Shown piece after piece: positions 1 to 8,648 of a stretch of DNA of 64,000 nucleotides. The notes under the pieces were generated by a model, which worked only from the letters and a program-made list of their open reading frames with translations, searched no databases and was not told where the DNA came from. Each line of letters begins with the position of its first letter. Within the stretch, counting starts at the first letter, position 1. A program made the position numbers and the translations under genes. Source of the stretch: Myxococcales bacterium (GTDB taxonomy: Bacteria; Myxococcota_A; Polyangia; Palsa-1104; JAEUJZ01); contig JAEUJZ010000020.1 of the NCBI GenBank assembly GCA_016794505.1, positions 62,001-126,000 of the forward strand, read 5' to 3'.

Positions 1-2651
1 AGCAGCGATGCCGCCAAGAGCTGTTCCTGTGCCGAGCCGCGCTCGACGAGCTCGCGCACCCAGGTCTGCGCCTCGCTCAGCAGACCGGACACACCGACAC
101 GGCGCAGCGCCTGTCCAAGCCGTCCCATCGCCTGCAAGGTTTCGCTGCGAACGCTGCCATCGGCGTCCAACACGCCATCGCGCAGCGCCAACCACGCCGC
201 ATGATCGCCGCGCCGCGCCAGGGCCCGCACGGCACTGCGACGAACGCGCACTTCTGGATCATGAACCAGCTTGGCCAGAAGCGCGGTCGCTTTGTCCGAT
301 GCGCTGTCCCCCAAGACCGCGGCCGCCGACTGCCGCACCACCCAGTCGCTGTCGTCGAGAGCCAAGCGCGCCCAGGCCATGCTCTGTTCCGACAGTGTGC
401 TGGGCTGGCGCGAGGCGATGTGCAGGATGGAAAGCGCCGCGGACCGCAGCACTGCACGTCCACTTTCGACGCCGCCTGCCACGTCATCTTGCGGCAGAAG
501 CGGCACCAGCAAGCGCACATCGAGCGCGGTGCCCGCTTGCCCCAGGCCCTCGCAGGCGAGCTCGCGCGCGGCGGCAGTCGCGTGGCGATCGCTGACTACG
601 CTGCGAAACAAGGTCAAGCCCACTGGATCTTCCGGCGTCGCCAGAAGACGCGCGGCGGGCAGCTGATCCGGCCCTGGCTGCGTGGCCAAATTGAGCAGAA
701 ACTCGCGACCTTTTTCGTCGCCAAGCTGGGCCAGCTTGGCCGCGGCCAAGAGCTTGTGCTCGCGACGTCCCGGCACCAACAAGCGCTCGCGAAGCTGCGT
801 GCGCGCCGACGGATCTCCGGCTTGTGCCAAGCGCGCAAGGATGCGAATCAGCTGCTCTTCGGGCACGTCCGGCCCTGCAGCCACCGCTGACAGCAGATCC
901 TGCGCGGTGCGATCGCCCTGCTCGGCCAAAAGATACGCCGCGCGCTGACGAGCCGCTGCATCGTCGCTGCTCAGGGCCTGTTGCAGATGGCGTCCGCCTT
1001 CAGCTTGGCCCAGCTGATCAAGCGCTCCGGCCGCCGCGATCTTCACCGCGGGCTGACTGGACTGCCCCAAGAGCTGACGCAGCGCGGGCACTGCTGCGCG
1101 CTCGCCAAGCTGACCCAGAGCACTGGCTGCCTGTGCTTGCACGTCGGCATCGGGACTAGCAAGCAGCGCTTCCAGCGTCGATCGCAGCGCGGGATCATGC
1201 GTCGATCCACACGCAGCAAGCAGCGCGGCACGGCTGCTCGCTGGGCCCTGTGAGAGCTGTATGCGCAGGAAGCTTCGGGCTCGCTCGCGCGCTGCCAGCA
1301 GCTCGCCTTCCGCAAGGCGGTCGCTCGGTGCGCGCGTGAAGACGAACTGGCGATACGCCACCACGCCGCCCAGGGTGACAAGCAACAGCGACGGAACCAA
1401 GAGCAGCCACAGCGGAACGTAGCGCCCAAACAACGTCACCACGCGTGGCGGCCGACCGCTCGTCAAGACCTCGGCGGCGCTCTTGCCCATCAGCACGCGC
1501 TCGCCGCGCGCCAGCAGCAGCGCGTCGATCTCGCGCTGCAGCGCCTTGGACACTTCGCGCATGTTGGCGAAGCGCTGCTCGGGCTCTTTGGCCAAGAGCT
1601 TCAGCAGGATTTTCTCGACGGCGCTAGGGACTGGGTCCATACGCACCGGCCGCCGCTCGTGCAGCGCAGGCACGGGCCGCGTGACGTGCTTGGCCAAGAT
1701 GGCTTGCGCCGCACCGTCAAAGGGGACGCTGCCGGTCAACATCTCGTACACGATGCAGCCCAGCGCGTACTGATCGGATCGCGCATCGATCTCGCCACCC
1801 ACCGCCTGCTCGGGGGACATGTAATGCGGCGTGCCCATGATCGTGCCCGCCATGGTCAAGCGCGAGCCACTGCCGCTGCTGTCATCCGTCAAGGGAGGTT
1901 GACTCATTGATACCGGCGGTTGGCTGATGGGTGTCGGCGGATCGCTGGTGACACCGCGCGCACCGCTGGTGGACAGGTTTGGATCCGACGAGGGCACAAG
2001 CTGCGATCGCCGCGCGATGCCAAAGTCGACGATCTTTACGAAGTCTTTTGTGCCGTCTTGCTCGACGAGAAAAATGTTCTCGGGTTTCAGATCGCGATGG
2101 ACGATGCCGTGGCTGTGGACCGCCTGCAGGCCGTTGGCGATCTGCAGCGCGATGCGGCATGCGCGCAGCGTATCGAGCGCTCCATCGGCGATGACACGGC
2201 TTAGGGTCGGCCCGCGCAGTAGCTCCATCACCAGATACGATCGACCGTCGGATAGCACGCCGAAGTCCGAGATATAGACCGTGTTCGGATGCTTGACCGC
2301 CGAGGCCAGCTTGGCTTCTTGCAAGAAGCGCTGCTGCGCCACCGGATCCTGCGGCTGCAGCAAGATCTTCACCGCCACGGGGCTGTCGAGCAGCACGTGG
2401 CGCGCTTTGTACACGACGCCCATGCCGCCTTGGCTTAAGCGCTTCTGCATGCGATAGCGCTCGCCGAGGACGGCCCCAAGGACTGGATCGCTCTCGTCTT
2501 CTACGCGGCTGCTCTCGGCGGGCGCGGGCTCGCTGGCCGCAGCGCGACGTTCACCAGCGGCTGTGCAGACGTGCGCTTCGTTGTACGGGTACTGCTGGCC
2601 GCACCGACTGCAGCGTTTGGTCAAAGACGCGCCGGACTGAGGAGAAATCAT
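1..2651 (-). CDS. Ser/Thr protein kinase with membrane segment and HEAT repeats (C-terminus beyond window)
   Basis: This open frame starts at ATG 2651 and runs off the left edge, giving at least 883 residues. A short cysteine cluster (CSRC near 14-17 and C29) precedes a kinase domain at about 65-390. Visible are the glycine loop SQGGMGVVY (73-81), VAVK with K95, HRDLKPEN at 185-192 and DFG at 209-211, so it should be an active Hanks-type kinase. A Ser/Pro-rich insert precedes the MSPEQ activation-segment motif. A hydrophobic segment near 404-437 is followed by many alpha-helical HEAT-like repeats of about 30 residues up to the edge. With the kinase cytoplasmic, the HEAT part would lie outside the membrane. 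The shine-dalgarno is weak. The substrate cannot be read from sequence. Confidence 0.9.
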   Translation of the reverse strand, partial: MISPQSGASLTKRCSRCGQQYPYNEAHVCTAAGERRAAASEPAPAESSRVEDESDPVLGAVLGERYRMQKRLSQGGMGVVYKARHVLLDSPVAVKILLQPQDPVAQQRFLQEAKLASAVKHPNTVYISDFGVLSDGRSYLVMELLRGPTLSRVIADGALDTLRACRIALQIANGLQAVHSHGIVHRDLKPENIFLVEQDGTKDFVKIVDFGIARRSQLVPSSDPNLSTSGARGVTSDPPTPISQPPVSMSQPPLTDDSSGSGSRLTMAGTIMGTPHYMSPEQAVGGEIDARSDQYALGCIVYEMLTGSVPFDGAAQAILAKHVTRPVPALHERRPVRMDPVPSAVEKILLKLLAKEPEQRFANMREVSKALQREIDALLLARGERVLMGKSAAEVLTSGRPPRVVTLFGRYVPLWLLLVPSLLLVTLGGVVAYRQFVFTRAPSDRLAEGELLAARERARSFLRIQLSQGPASSRAALLAACGSTHDPALRSTLEALLASPDADVQAQAASALGQLGERAAVPALRQLLGQSSQPAVKIAAAGALDQLGQAEGGRHLQQALSSDDAAARQRAAYLLAEQGDRTAQDLLSAVAAGPDVPEEQLIRILARLAQAGDPSARTQLRERLLVPGRREHKLLAAAKLAQLGDEKGREFLLNLATQPGPDQLPAARLLATPEDPVGLTLFRSVVSDRHATAAARELACEGLGQAGTALDVRLLVPLLPQDDVAGGVESGRAVLRSAALSILHIASRQPSTLSEQSMAWARLALDDSDWVVRQSAAAVLGDSASDKATALLAKLVHDPEVRVRRSAVRALARRGDHAAWLALRDGVLDADGSVRSETLQAMGRLGQALRRVGVSGLLSEAQTWVRELVERGSAQEQLLAASL

Positions 2652-2849
2652 TGCACTGACCCGCGTTGCTGCATGACGAATGGGCGCCCGTCAGCGCCGG
2701 ATGCAACCGCAAAAGCTCGACACCGGAACCCTCGGGGGACAACGCCCGTGAGGGACAGAAAAATGCGGTGTCATCTTACCATGGGGCCCAGACGGAGCGC
2801 CCCGGCAAAGTGCTCTAAACGCCTCGCTCGGTTGCGAAAAACGCCGGAG
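2652..2849 (-). other. Intergenic region with a GC-rich hairpin
   Basis: Between the thioredoxin-like gene and the kinase, both on the minus strand. An imperfect inverted repeat (CCCTC at 2729-2733, GAGGG at 2750-2754, with an inner GGG/CCC pairing) could be a transcript boundary or processing hairpin. It has no T-run. No small gene is convincing here. Confidence 0.3.
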
Positions 2850-3473
2850 CTAAAGCGAACGCACCATACGCGAGATGGCGTCGACGAACTCGCTGCGCCG
2901 CTGCTTCAAGCTGCCCAGAAACGCCTGCCGCACGACATTCATCGCATCCAGAAACAGCGTCGCTGGCTGGGTGTTGTCTTGCAGGCTGCCGCGCAGACGC
3001 TCGTCCAGGCTTTGATACTGCTCGACGCGCGGAACATTGGCGGCCTGCTGCTTTAGAAAGCCGTTCAGCGTCGGCAAGTCGTGCGTCTCGCTGACCAGGA
3101 CGATCTTGACCTGCGGCATGCGGCTCAAGGACTCGGTGATGCGGCGCAAGACAGGTAGCTCGTCGATGCAGGGCCGACACTCGACGGCCCAGATGTGCAG
3201 GATCAAAAGATTCGCGACCGGTGGCTGCACGTTGATCGCCTGGCCCGCGCGCAGCAAGCGCACGCCGCTCAGGTCTGCTTTGCGGTGCAAAAGCGCGGCC
3301 TCTTGCCGACGCAGCAGAAGCTCACGACGAGGATCTTCGGCCACCGCGCTCGCTGGAGCCGCCCCCTGCGCCAAAGCGGCCGCGGGCAGCAGCGAACCAA
3401 GGACAGCCAAGACGGCCCGCCGATCAGGAAGCGCTGCGGCGGGCTGCGTGGCTGTCCAGCGACGAGACATCAT
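2850..3473 (-). CDS. Exported thioredoxin-like protein (TlpA/ResA type)
   Basis: A 207-residue protein. A hydrophobic segment near 19-36 ending in ALAQ is a signal peptide, so the protein should act outside the cytoplasm. The redoxin motif is W95-A-V-E-C99-R-P-C102, followed by IDELPVL as in TlpA/ResA proteins, and the fold continues through a VLVSET strand and a TLFLD strand near the cis-proline position. The likely role is thiol-disulfide exchange or reduction of an envelope partner; the partner is unknown. The ATG at 3473 overlaps the TGA of the upstream lipoprotein gene by four bases (ATGA), so translation is coupled and the longer upstream start is unlikely. Confidence 0.75.
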   Translation of the reverse strand: MMSRRWTATQPAAALPDRRAVLAVLGSLLPAAALAQGAAPASAVAEDPRRELLLRRQEAALLHRKADLSGVRLLRAGQAINVQPPVANLLILHIWAVECRPCIDELPVLRRITESLSRMPQVKIVLVSETHDLPTLNGFLKQQAANVPRVEQYQSLDERLRGSLQDNTQPATLFLDAMNVVRQAFLGSLKQRRSEFVDAISRMVRSL

Positions 3474-4387
3474 GGCGTCGGCGCGCTCTGTGGGGCAACG
3501 CTCTGCAGCGTCGGCGCGCCAGCGGGCCCAAGGGACTGATTGGGCGCCGGGCTGCTCACCGCCGGAGCCGAGCACTGGCTGCAGGTATTGGCCACCGCGT
3601 CGGGGCTGCTGCCTTCTGGTGTGGCGCAGTCGATGCGAAAGACCCAGACGCTCTGGCTGAGTTCGGTGCCCGGCACCGGCTGCTCTTCGTACAGAAGCGT
3701 CTCGTCCTTCTTCTTGGTGAAGGCATAGACCCAGTGCAGGATCTGTCGACGATCGACTTTCTGCGTCTGCCCTTGGTTGTTGGTAAACGCATAGTCGAGC
3801 AAGAGCTCGATCACCTGCTGCCCGCGCCGCTCGGCCCGCGCAACAGCCGGATCCGTCGTCGACAAGCGCGCGTTATCGACCGCCGCCCCCGAGCCCAAGG
3901 GCGGCTTCAGGTTCGACACCACCAAGAAGCGCGTCGTCGGCAGCCATGGGGGCTGCGGCAAAGCCACGCGCTGCATGCGCTTGGCATAGAGCCCCTGCGG
4001 GCCTCCGATCAGCGTGTCGTTGGGGGCAAAGAACAACACCGCGTGACGCTGCTGTCGCATCAGCGTGATGAAGCGGCCGGTGTGCGTCGGATCGGCGTCG
4101 CCCACCAGCGTGCTGATCTTTTGGTCCAGGCAGATGTCTTCGCGCCGACAGACGGCGGTGACATCGTCGATCAGCTGGCGTACCGGCGGACTGCACAGCG
4201 CCAGCGCCAAGCCCTGCGTCAGTTGGTTTTGCGCGCAGCTATTGCAGGCTTGCAGGCGCTCGACCTTTTCGCGCAGCTCGGCCAGCTCTTCGGCATAGCA
4301 GCCAGAAATACTCAGCGAACCCAGCAGAAGGGAAGCGGACAGCCCGCGAACTGCACGACGATGCCATGAAGTGATAGAGGGCCTCAT
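3470..4387 (-). CDS. Putative lipoprotein of unknown function
   Basis: A 305-residue protein with an N-terminal hydrophobic stretch ending in a lipobox (LSISGC, Cys30), then a short coiled-coil-like segment (EELAELREKVERLQACNSC). The body is soluble with scattered cysteines, and the C-terminus is Pro/Ala/Ser-rich. I recognise no family. It is coupled on both sides: its ATG overlaps the TGA of the pseudokinase gene and its TGA overlaps the ATG of the thioredoxin-like gene, each by four bases. This fixed trio suggests a common envelope function, perhaps as the outside partner of the pseudokinase. Lipidation is well supported; any function is inference. Confidence 0.7.
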   Translation of the reverse strand: MRPSITSWHRRAVRGLSASLLLGSLSISGCYAEELAELREKVERLQACNSCAQNQLTQGLALALCSPPVRQLIDDVTAVCRREDICLDQKISTLVGDADPTHTGRFITLMRQQRHAVLFFAPNDTLIGGPQGLYAKRMQRVALPQPPWLPTTRFLVVSNLKPPLGSGAAVDNARLSTTDPAVARAERRGQQVIELLLDYAFTNNQGQTQKVDRRQILHWVYAFTKKKDETLLYEEQPVPGTELSQSVWVFRIDCATPEGSSPDAVANTCSQCSAPAVSSPAPNQSLGPAGAPTLQSVAPQSAPTP

Positions 4388-6093
4388 TGGGAGGTCTTAG
4401 GCCTGAGAAAGCCTTTTAATGACAGTTCTTTAGCGTCTATCTTGCCGTGGAAATCCGTCTTCAAGCAATCGCGAAAGTCGGTGCTTTGTTTGAGCTCGTT
4501 GGGCGGCGACTGGTCGGCCACATACAGCCGGCCGCCGATGTCCTGCAGGATCAGACGAAACGGCGTCACCGGGCGGATCAGCCGAATGCAGTGCAGGATG
4601 GGCGCCTTGATGCTGGCTGTGATGGGCTTTCCGTCGAGGGTGGTGATGTCGATCTCGTATCCCGATGCCGTCGGGCGCGTCACGGGCGTCGCGTTGCCGG
4701 GACCGCCTGCGCCAGTGCCCAGGGGGGTTCCCGTCGGACGCAGAGCCCCGGCGCTCATATCGAGACGCGACACGGGAAGCGGTGGCTTTCCAGCGACGGT
4801 GCCTTGACCCAAGGCGCCGCCGCCATCGGCCCGAGCCGTGCTTGGCGGAAGAACCGCGCTGCCGTTTTCTACACCACCTGCCGTACTTGCATCAGAGAGC
4901 GCTTGCGCCGACGGAAGCGCACCAAGGGTCGGCTCGCCTGCGGCATCGGCGCGACCCGACGAGACCGTGGGCGAAAGCAAGCCTGGGTTTCCCGGCCCGC
5001 CCGGATCCACATCGACGCTGCCATCGGTCGCCTGCGCGGGCGACGATGTACTTGAGCCCAAGCGCGAGGCCACGCCCCAGATGGCAAAAATGGCCAGCGA
5101 GGCGACGGCCGCCCCCAGCAGCACAGGCTGCCACAGAGCCTGGCGCACCGGGCGCAGCGGCGGGCTCTTGCTGGATCCCGGCGGAAACACCAAAGACCAA
5201 GCAACACCGTCGATACCAAGCGCCCGCACGAAGTCGTGAAGGTTGGGAAAGCGCACGGCCCGCGAGCGCGAAAGAGCCCGCGCCAGCGCCTGTTCCAAGG
5301 GCCGCGACAAGGCCAAGGGCAGCGGATCTTCGTGCAGCACGCGGCTCAAGGTCACTTGCCGATCTTCGTCGGGCGCACCGATGAAGGCCGGCTGGCTCGA
5401 CAGCATCTCGTACAGAATGACGGCCAGCGCAAACTGGTCGCTGCGACGATCACAAGGCTGACCTTCGACCTGCTCGGGCGTCAGATAACCCGCCTCGCCA
5501 AACTGCGGTGCCAAGGCCGGCGGCAGCAGCGCGAAGTCAGCGACGCGCACCGCGATCGACTCGCCGCTTGGCACGACAAAGATGCGACTGGGCGAAAGCG
5601 ACAGATGCAAGATGCCGTGCTGATGCGCAGCCTCGACGACCTCGGCGATTCCGGCGAGCAGCCGCACCGCTTCGGCTTCGGACAAGCCGGTGGGTCGGGC
5701 CGAAAGCAGCGCCGACAGCGGCTGGCCTTCTAGCTCGATCGCCGTGCGCACCAGAAAGACTCGCCCGTGCTCGTCACCGAAACACATCTCTTCGATGGTC
5801 GGGATGTTGGCGTGGCGAAAGTCGCGGGCTTTTTCTAGCTGGCTGCGCCAGGTGGAAAGCGCCTCGTCGGGCAGCTTGACGCCCAGCGTACCCATTCGAG
5901 CCCGCAGCAAGCGCAGCACACGCAGCGCGTGGTTGGCTTCGCCTGCGCTGACAATCTCGCTGACCGTGTACGTATAACCCAGCGCGTCTTCGGAAAGCAG
6001 GCTCTCGACGCGATAGCGCTGCGCCACGGTCTCGCCGATGTCAAACGGCGGAGCCGGCGCAGCACGGCGTATAGAGGGTCCCGTGGTCGGCAT
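4384..6093 (-). CDS. Membrane-anchored pseudokinase (degenerate Ser/Thr kinase)
   Basis: A 569-residue protein. Residues about 25-310 follow the Hanks kinase layout, but the key residues are lost. The glycine loop reads LLSEDALGYTY (32-42), the VAxK region reads HALRVLRLL with no lysine, HRD is replaced by H163-L-S165, and DFG reads D186-F-A. The activation-segment LTPEQ, the RSDQFALAVILYEML helix and the C-lobe remain, so the fold is kept without catalytic residues. A TM segment lies near 322-343, followed by a long Gly/Ser/Pro linker and a small C-terminal domain (about 475-569) outside the membrane. It is coupled to a lipoprotein and a thioredoxin-like gene. It probably serves as an allosteric or scaffold protein, perhaps for the active kinase at the left edge. 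Confidence 0.85.
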   Translation of the reverse strand: MPTTGPSIRRAAPAPPFDIGETVAQRYRVESLLSEDALGYTYTVSEIVSAGEANHALRVLRLLRARMGTLGVKLPDEALSTWRSQLEKARDFRHANIPTIEEMCFGDEHGRVFLVRTAIELEGQPLSALLSARPTGLSEAEAVRLLAGIAEVVEAAHQHGILHLSLSPSRIFVVPSGESIAVRVADFALLPPALAPQFGEAGYLTPEQVEGQPCDRRSDQFALAVILYEMLSSQPAFIGAPDEDRQVTLSRVLHEDPLPLALSRPLEQALARALSRSRAVRFPNLHDFVRALGIDGVAWSLVFPPGSSKSPPLRPVRQALWQPVLLGAAVASLAIFAIWGVASRLGSSTSSPAQATDGSVDVDPGGPGNPGLLSPTVSSGRADAAGEPTLGALPSAQALSDASTAGGVENGSAVLPPSTARADGGGALGQGTVAGKPPLPVSRLDMSAGALRPTGTPLGTGAGGPGNATPVTRPTASGYEIDITTLDGKPITASIKAPILHCIRLIRPVTPFRLILQDIGGRLYVADQSPPNELKQSTDFRDCLKTDFHGKIDAKELSLKGFLRPKTSQ

Positions 6094-6114
6094 AGGCGAG
6101 CCAAGGCGCGGACT

Positions 6115-6840
6115 TTAGGGTAAAGCCGGCAGAGCCTCGGCGGTCATCTTTTCGATGTACCAGAACGCGTTGGCCTCGAACGAGCGATAGCAGCGCGAGC
6201 GCACGGTGAAGCTAAGCGGCCGCATCGTCGAGGGCGCAAACCACACGCTGGTGGTGTGAAGCTCGGGGTTGCTGCCGTCCCGACGCGAGCCGGTGAACGT
6301 CGCCAGATCGCGGCCACCGACCTGCGGCACTCCCTGGACCAGCTTGCTGGCGTCGATCTTGGGCGGCACGTCCATGTTCAGCAAAAGATCGTCGCTGAAC
6401 ACGTACCGCTGGTTAAACGTCAAGCGCACTCGCGCCGTGCTCGGCAGCGCGTTCCAGGCGCCCGGCAGGTTCTTGATCGTCGCCGTGCAGTCCTTGATCG
6501 CCGCCGTGCTGCAGGTCTGAGAGCTGATCTGGGCGGTCTCGTTGGTGCCAAACTGAAGCTGATCGCGTCGGCTGCCTGGGTTCTGCCAGGTCATGCCGCT
6601 CGTCGTCGTGACGTTGGTGCAGGACAGGTCAAAGCTCAGGTCGGCCACATCGATCTTGCAGGGCAGCTTGGGGGTCGCGTCGTCGCACTTGGGCAGCTCA
6701 TACGTCGGGGTCGGCGTCGAGGTCATGCTGCCGGTGGGCACGTTTTCCAAGGGATCGAAGGTGCCGCCTTTTTCGCAGGCCGCCGAGCCGAGCGCGACGC
6801 AGGAAAGAAGCGAGAGCGTAAAGGGCAGTTTGCGCGACAT
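6115..6840 (-). CDS. Putative lipoprotein of unknown function
   Basis: A 241-residue protein from ATG 6840, chosen over two upstream starts because a GAGGA box lies eight bases before it and the signal peptide then has normal length. The signal peptide ends in GSAAC, a plausible lipobox. The mature part has a Thr/Pro-rich stretch and six or more cysteines (CDD, PCKID, LSCTN, TCST, KDCT, RCYR) that could form disulfides, and it looks like a beta-rich envelope domain. I recognise no family. It ends 21 bases before the pseudokinase ATG, so it is probably the first gene of that operon. Confidence 0.65.
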   Translation of the reverse strand: MSRKLPFTLSLLSCVALGSAACEKGGTFDPLENVPTGSMTSTPTPTYELPKCDDATPKLPCKIDVADLSFDLSCTNVTTTSGMTWQNPGSRRDQLQFGTNETAQISSQTCSTAAIKDCTATIKNLPGAWNALPSTARVRLTFNQRYVFSDDLLLNMDVPPKIDASKLVQGVPQVGGRDLATFTGSRRDGSNPELHTTSVWFAPSTMRPLSFTVRSRCYRSFEANAFWYIEKMTAEALPALP

Positions 6841-6915
6841 GGGCCAAGTCCTCATCAGGCGAGACAAGAGCACGAAGAGAGCCGGTTAGACCAACGCTGC
6901 AGCCAAGAAGCAGCG

Positions 6916-7980
6916 TCAGGGAATGGCGATGCTAAGGCCGAGTCCGGCCGCCATCACCGCCGTCAGGGCATAGCCGGCAGAGTAGTGAGCACGCAGGCTG
7001 TACGTGACCGGCGATCCGTCGTTGTTGTAGGCGTATACGCTGCCGCTCACCGCCGTAAGCGCAATGCTGCTGGCCAGGCCTGCGACGGTCAGTGCGCCCA
7101 GGCTGCCGATGGCGATGCCACGGCGGAAGCTCCAGCGACCTTTGGGCGCGTCCTGACAGCGCGGCTTGCTGCTGCCGGGACGCGATGCGGACAGGATGTC
7201 GCGCCAGGGCAGCGCGGCCGCCAGCGTCGCGGCCGCCGGGATGGCGCTTAGCCCCAGACTCCAGCGATAGTGCTGCATGAAGTCCAGGGTGATGTCGTTT
7301 CCTCCGTCGGTGCGCTGGGCATAGGAGCGGCCATTTAGACCCAAGAAAGCAAAGCCCGTAGTCAGCGTCGCACCCGTCAGTGCAGCCAGCGCGCCGATGG
7401 CAATTCCGCGGGAAAATCCGTATTCAGCCCGGCGACAGCCCGAATCGCTGCCCTGGGCTGCGGCTGGGCTGGGGGATGCGACGGGGACGCTGCTTGGACC
7501 AGGGGCAGCCGCCACAGCCGCCGTCTGACCTGCTTCCAAAAGCTGCCCCGCGGTGCGCGCCGCCGTGTCGTAAAGCTGATCGCTGGTGCATTCGCTGCAG
7601 CGCGCCTCGGTCGTGCTGGGCTGCTGCGTCACACGATCGAAGATCCACACCAAGATGCGATAGTTCGTGTCGTTCGGGGTGATCTCGCCGCCGACCAAGC
7701 GCGCGGCCTGATAGCGATCCGCCAAGCGCAGCAGGCAGTCGGTCTGGTTGCAGGCCTGCTCTGGCGGGGCCAATGAGACGGTGACGACGTCTTCTCCCAT
7801 GCGCTGCAGAAACTGCATGACCGCGTGGCGCGCCTTGACGCTCGGGCGGCCTTCTTCCTGAAATCCGACGACCAAAACCGGGTTGGCCACCGCGGATCCC
7901 GAGCCAAAAAGCAGCGCTGCGATCAGAATCGCCCAGCGCACCATGGGCAGCCTTGCACGCAAATAGGTCCTCGCCGACAT
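6916..7980 (-). CDS. Exported protein with duplicated hydrophobic C-terminal module
   Basis: A 354-residue protein with a signal peptide (start ATG 7980, or ATG 7944, which gives a more ordinary signal). The domain after it (about 32-150) reads PVLVVGFQEEGRPS and carries two cysteine pairs; it resembles the periplasmic domains myxobacteria place before PEGA or membrane modules, but I cannot name it firmly. After a Pro/Ala/Ser linker the C-terminal half contains two related copies of about 75 residues. Each opens with RGIAIGxLxALT, has a hydrophobic hairpin, then a YA..DGG/DGS turn and a second hydrophobic segment (about 187-263 and 283-354). It lies 75 bases upstream of the lipoprotein gene that starts at 6840. 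Confidence 0.6.
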   Translation of the reverse strand: MSARTYLRARLPMVRWAILIAALLFGSGSAVANPVLVVGFQEEGRPSVKARHAVMQFLQRMGEDVVTVSLAPPEQACNQTDCLLRLADRYQAARLVGGEITPNDTNYRILVWIFDRVTQQPSTTEARCSECTSDQLYDTAARTAGQLLEAGQTAAVAAAPGPSSVPVASPSPAAAQGSDSGCRRAEYGFSRGIAIGALAALTGATLTTGFAFLGLNGRSYAQRTDGGNDITLDFMQHYRWSLGLSAIPAAATLAAALPWRDILSASRPGSSKPRCQDAPKGRWSFRRGIAIGSLGALTVAGLASSIALTAVSGSVYAYNNDGSPVTYSLRAHYSAGYALTAVMAAGLGLSIAIP

Positions 7981-8140
7981 AGATCATGAGCAGACCTGTA
8001 AAGGCCCGCGCTGTCAAGCTTTCTCCCGAGGGAGAAGCGGCCGAAATCGCCGCCATTTAAGGCCGACTGGCCGCGCCCTGAACGCGGTCGAAAAAAGGCC
8101 GGCGAAAAGGCGCGCAAACGGGGCCTTCCTACGCAGACGC

Positions 8141-8518
8141 TTACTGCACCACGATGCGGCCCTGCAGCATGTTCATGCCGCAGGTGAACTGCACGGTGCC
8201 GCTGCCTTCGGGCAAGGTCAGCGCGATCTCGACCGGCTCTTTTTCGGTGAGCGTCACGCGCAGGCTCTGCGAAGGCAAGACGACCTCGCGCCCGCACTCG
8301 CCCGCCGACGGGTCATAGCGAAACACGAGCTTGAGCGACTCGCCGCGGGCCCCGGTAATCGTGCTGGGCACAAAGCCCTGGTTTGACACCTGCACCTCGA
8401 CGCGACGCGGGCTCTGCGGCGTGCCTTGCGAAACAGGCGGCGGCAGCGGGCGCGAACGCTTGCCACAGCTTGGAAAGACATCGAGCAGACACAACAGCAA
8501 CAACGCAGCGTGTTTCAT
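8141..8518 (-). CDS. Cupredoxin-like lipoprotein
   Basis: A 125-residue protein from ATG 8518 (a GTG two codons upstream is possible). The signal peptide ends in VFPSC, so it should be lipidated. The mature part matches a cupredoxin-like beta-sandwich (EfeO/Cupredoxin_1 type): a QGFVPSTI strand, a GECGREVVLPS segment, and the closing motif FTCGMNMLQGRIVV, which corresponds to the Cys/Met metal-loop strand of these domains. A role in copper or other metal handling, or electron transfer, in the envelope is plausible. The upstream His ligand of classical blue copper proteins is not evident, so metal binding is uncertain. Confidence 0.65.
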   Translation of the reverse strand: MKHAALLLLCLLDVFPSCGKRSRPLPPPVSQGTPQSPRRVEVQVSNQGFVPSTITGARGESLKLVFRYDPSAGECGREVVLPSQSLRVTLTEKEPVEIALTLPEGSGTVQFTCGMNMLQGRIVVQ

Positions 8519-8648
8519 GGCCACGCACTGTATCGCAGACGCGGCGTCTGCGCGAAAGCCGAAGCGCTGTGTGCAAAACGTGGAAGGCAGCGAGCGGGAA
8601 GACGAAGCGAGCAGAGACGGAAGGGACGCGCCCAGGAAGCGCGGCAGG

